Assembly (NCBI GenBank): GCA_913774795.1 | Contig: CAJYIL010000122.1 | Span: forward strand, 1 to 7,417 | Length of the DNA: 7,417 nt | From: Pseudobdellovibrionaceae bacterium | GTDB taxonomy: Bacteria; Bdellovibrionota; Bdellovibrionia; Bdellovibrionales; JAMPXM01 | Reading direction: 5' to 3' | Part shown: one piece after another, positions 5,161 to 7,417 of the stretch | Numbering within the stretch: position 1 is the first letter of the stretch | Layout: each line of letters begins with the position of its first letter | The notes under the pieces: generated by a model | The model's input: only the letters and a program-made list of their open reading frames with translations | Told to the model about the DNA's origin: nothing | Databases searched by the model: none | Made by a program: the position numbers and the translations under genes

Positions 5161-7302
5161 CTAGCCGAGTGTCTCGGCCGAAATTCTCACCAACGTCTCG
5201 CGGTCGACCGGCTTTGTGATGTAGCCTGCAAAGCCTTCTTTCAAGGCTCGCTCACGCTCCTCGCGAAGCGCATGGGCGGTCAGCGCGATCACCGGCGGGT
5301 GATGTTCTTGCTTCTCGATTAATTCGCGAAGCGCCGAGTAGCCATCTTTATGGGGCATCTGAATATCCATGAGAATGAGATCGAAGTGCCCGGCCAACGC
5401 TTTTTGTACGCCGTCGTCTCCATCAACCGCGACCTCGACCGAGGCGTCTGCTTTTTTCAACATCAGACTCACGAGTGCGCGATTGTCTGGAGAATCGTCC
5501 ACGAGCAAAATGTGCCGCCCCTTCAACGACACGGGCGTCTCTGCTTTCTCCTCAACCGCCGAAGTCACATCGACGGGAAACCTGAAGGTGAACGCGGAAC
5601 CTACGACATCCGGCTCGAGTCGCAACTCTCCTCCCAGAGTCTCGGCGATCGAGCGAGAGAGTGCGAGTCCGAGACCGCTTCCGCCGTACTTTCTCGTGAT
5701 CGAGGTGTCGCCTTGTGAAAACGGTTTGAAAAGTCGATCGCGGTGCTCCGCGGAGATACCGATCCCCGAATCAACGACTTGAAAGCAAAGCTCAAATCGG
5801 CCTGTTTCGATTTCCCGGCACGAGATCAAAAATCGAATCGAGCCTGAAGCCGTGAACTTGACCGCATTGGAAAGCAAGTTCGTTAAAACTTGCTTGATGC
5901 GAGTCTCATCCGAGACGATCAACGACGGCAGCGAAGACGAAAGATGAACGTCAAACGTGACCCCTTTGGCTTCGATCTGAGGCCTCCAAAGCGACACCAA
6001 GTCTTGAACCATCTCTCTTAAAGCAAACGGAACTTTCACGAGCTCAAGCGTTTTCGCTTCGATCTTGGAGACATCCAAAACATCACCGATGATGCGCGTG
6101 AGCTCGCGCCCACTCCGGATCACGGTCTTCAACGATTCGTTACGCTCGGCTTCGTTCGATTGGGTCAACGCCACCTCGCTGAATCCGAGCATCACTCCGA
6201 GCGGCGTTCGAATCTCGTGTGAAATATTGGCAAGAAAGATTGATTTCGCCCGATTGGCCTCTTCGGCGTCGAGACGAGATTCGCGCAAAAGCGACGCGGT
6301 CTTTTCCCGCTCGACGAGGTCTTCGCGCAAGCGCTCTGCTAATCGTTGAGAGCGCTGAAGCGCCAACGCCAGCGCCACGCTCAGGAGGAGACCTAACGCG
6401 AAAACGATGGCGGGCATCCACTCCAAAACCGTCACCGCGTATGTTCGCGGAGCCACGATTCGAATCGTCCAGGCGTGATCCGCAAACTCGAAACCGAAAT
6501 CACGACTCATGAGAGGATCCGTGATCGACTCGGGGCCTTCCGAAAACATCAGAGCGTCTTCTCGGGCAGAGCGGCCGTCGTAAATGCGAACAATGAACGC
6601 CGCCTTCCGAAAACGCGCATCTTCAGTCAGACGACCGAAAAGATTTGCCGCCCGAAATCCGCCATAAACAAAACCGCGAAGCGCCGAACGCCTTTCTTCA
6701 ATCGTCGTGGTCGGAAAGCCTGGCTTGTACACGGGGACGAAGATGAGAAAGGCGTACGTTTGCCCACCATTCGGCCGCATCGTTGTCACTCGATCCGAGG
6801 CTGCGGGAAGGCCTGAATCGCGGGCTTCGTTCATCGCCGCTTTGCGCTCGGGGCTCTCGCGTAAATCGCGACCGAGAACAGAAACCGTACCCTCATTTAA
6901 GATTTCGAGATATTTCACGACATCGATTTCGTGACCGTTTTTCGTCGAATGCTCGACATAACCGATCGTCTGGATACCAGGAAAATTTTCTCGGAGGGCC
7001 ATCTCATTCACGAATTGCTGAAACTGCGTCGCCGACAGGTGAGGCATCACGTTAAAGAGGTTGCGCGTGTAGATCACGGCGTTCGTGTAAACGACCATGC
7101 GGGTACGGATGGTGTCACGGAACACGCCGATGGCTCGCTCAAAGCGCGCGGCGTTCTCAGTTCGCGCAGATTCAAACGCGAAATATGTTGCACCCGCCGT
7201 CAACACCAAGCAGAGAGTGAAGGCGATGACCGGCGTTAGAATGCGATTACCTTGCAGTCTTAACGATTTACGTGCCACACACTCAAGAGTAGACCTGGCC
7301 AT
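5161..7302 (-). CDS. CHASE-domain hybrid sensor histidine kinase with C-terminal receiver (kinase 1)
   Basis: With the ATG at 7302 the protein has 713 residues. The order is membrane segment (21-42), periplasmic CHASE sensor (about 60-260, with the hallmark NFPGIQTIGYV at 106-116), second membrane segment (296-315), coiled-coil linker (316-350), HisKA, HATPase_c, receiver. H362 (SHEIRTPL) is the phosphorylated His. The HATPase shows N475/N479, DSGIG (511-515), FKPFSQG and KYGGSGLGLAL. The receiver (595-712) has D602/D603, acceptor D646 (LILMDIQMP), T675 and K697. CHASE domains sense small extracellular ligands; which one cannot be told here. No HPt or output domain is present. The start is uncertain: no Shine-Dalgarno is seen, the frame is open to the window edge, and a TTG (7389) and GTG (7278) are alternatives. 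The ATG choice rests on its short cytoplasmic lead before the first membrane segment. The stop lies nine bases from the astacin stop, tail to tail. Confidence 0.88.
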   Translation of the reverse strand: MARSTLECVARKSLRLQGNRILTPVIAFTLCLVLTAGATYFAFESARTENAARFERAIGVFRDTIRTRMVVYTNAVIYTRNLFNVMPHLSATQFQQFVNEMALRENFPGIQTIGYVEHSTKNGHEIDVVKYLEILNEGTVSVLGRDLRESPERKAAMNEARDSGLPAASDRVTTMRPNGGQTYAFLIFVPVYKPGFPTTTIEERRSALRGFVYGGFRAANLFGRLTEDARFRKAAFIVRIYDGRSAREDALMFSEGPESITDPLMSRDFGFEFADHAWTIRIVAPRTYAVTVLEWMPAIVFALGLLLSVALALALQRSQRLAERLREDLVEREKTASLLRESRLDAEEANRAKSIFLANISHEIRTPLGVMLGFSEVALTQSNEAERNESLKTVIRSGRELTRIIGDVLDVSKIEAKTLELVKVPFALREMVQDLVSLWRPQIEAKGVTFDVHLSSSLPSLIVSDETRIKQVLTNLLSNAVKFTASGSIRFLISCREIETGRFELCFQVVDSGIGISAEHRDRLFKPFSQGDTSITRKYGGSGLGLALSRSIAETLGGELRLEPDVVGSAFTFRFPVDVTSAVEEKAETPVSLKGRHILLVDDSPDNRALVSLMLKKADASVEVAVDGDDGVQKALAGHFDLILMDIQMPHKDGYSALRELIEKQEHHPPVIALTAHALREERERALKEGFAGYITKPVDRETLVRISAETLG

Positions 7303-7417
7303 TCGGGCAGCGACGCGTGCTTCACATGCGGGCCGAAGTTCCTGAACTGACCGCTCCAGAATTGCCGCTGGCGCGAGCCGCTGAACCAATTGTGACGACG
7401 CAAACGAAGGTGGCGAT
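7303..7417. other. Region upstream of kinase 1, at the window edge
   Basis: I see no recognised gene, promoter or ribosome site. The kinase frame remains open through it to the edge of the window. The residues it would encode upstream of the ATG at 7302 are Arg/Ala/Ser/Pro-rich and do not resemble a domain, so I take it as non-coding leader. Sequence beyond the edge is needed to settle this. Confidence 0.4.

Noticed and set aside
1..7417. Defence system, prophage, CRISPR or complete insertion sequence
   Set aside because: There are no repeat-spacer arrays, phage structural genes, restriction or nucleotide-signalling domains, or target-site duplications around the transposase that I can see. 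The S1/P1 nuclease carries an export signal, which argues against an intracellular defence role.

Overview
The window comes from a bacterial chromosome of moderate GC content. It carries five complete or nearly complete protein genes. No tRNA, rRNA or CRISPR array was seen. The mix (two large hybrid sensor kinases, a secreted S1/P1-type nuclease, an astacin-type metalloprotease and a solitary Y1 (HUH) transposase) would fit a Gram-negative with many signalling proteins and secreted hydrolases. A Bdellovibrionota or other delta-proteobacteria-like host is my guess from gene content alone. Nothing in the window proves it.

Layout, left to right. Bases 1-161 are an AT-rich leader with inverted repeats. 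162-698 (+) is a RAYT/IS200-like Y1 transposase. 699-938 has no gene but holds several hairpins, two of them flanked by GTAG in the way REP elements are. 939-2198 (-) is an exported S1/P1 nuclease with an Ala/Gly-rich tail. 2270-4117 (-) is a membrane hybrid histidine kinase whose 71-base gap to the nuclease suggests co-transcription. 4118-4224 is a divergent promoter region with a perfect 10-bp inverted repeat. 4225-5151 (+) is a membrane-anchored or secreted astacin (M12A) zymogen. 5161-7302 (-) is a CHASE-domain hybrid histidine kinase that meets the astacin gene tail to tail, 9 bases apart. Bases 7303-7417 lie upstream of that kinase. Its frame stays open to the window edge, so its true start is not certain.

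How the genes may work together. Both kinases have the order membrane sensor, HisKA, HATPase, receiver, and both lack an HPt and an output domain, so each would need a phosphotransfer partner encoded elsewhere. Between and beside them lie two exported zinc hydrolases. One inference is an environmental sensing and macromolecule-degradation cluster: kinase 2 and the nuclease as one transcription unit, with the astacin transcribed divergently from the shared intergenic region. The inverted repeat there is the best candidate for a shared control site. The transposase and its neighbouring hairpins look like a separate REP/RAYT-type locus. I do not see an unmistakable new system. The REP-like architecture and the divergent operator-like repeat are the two points most worth checking.
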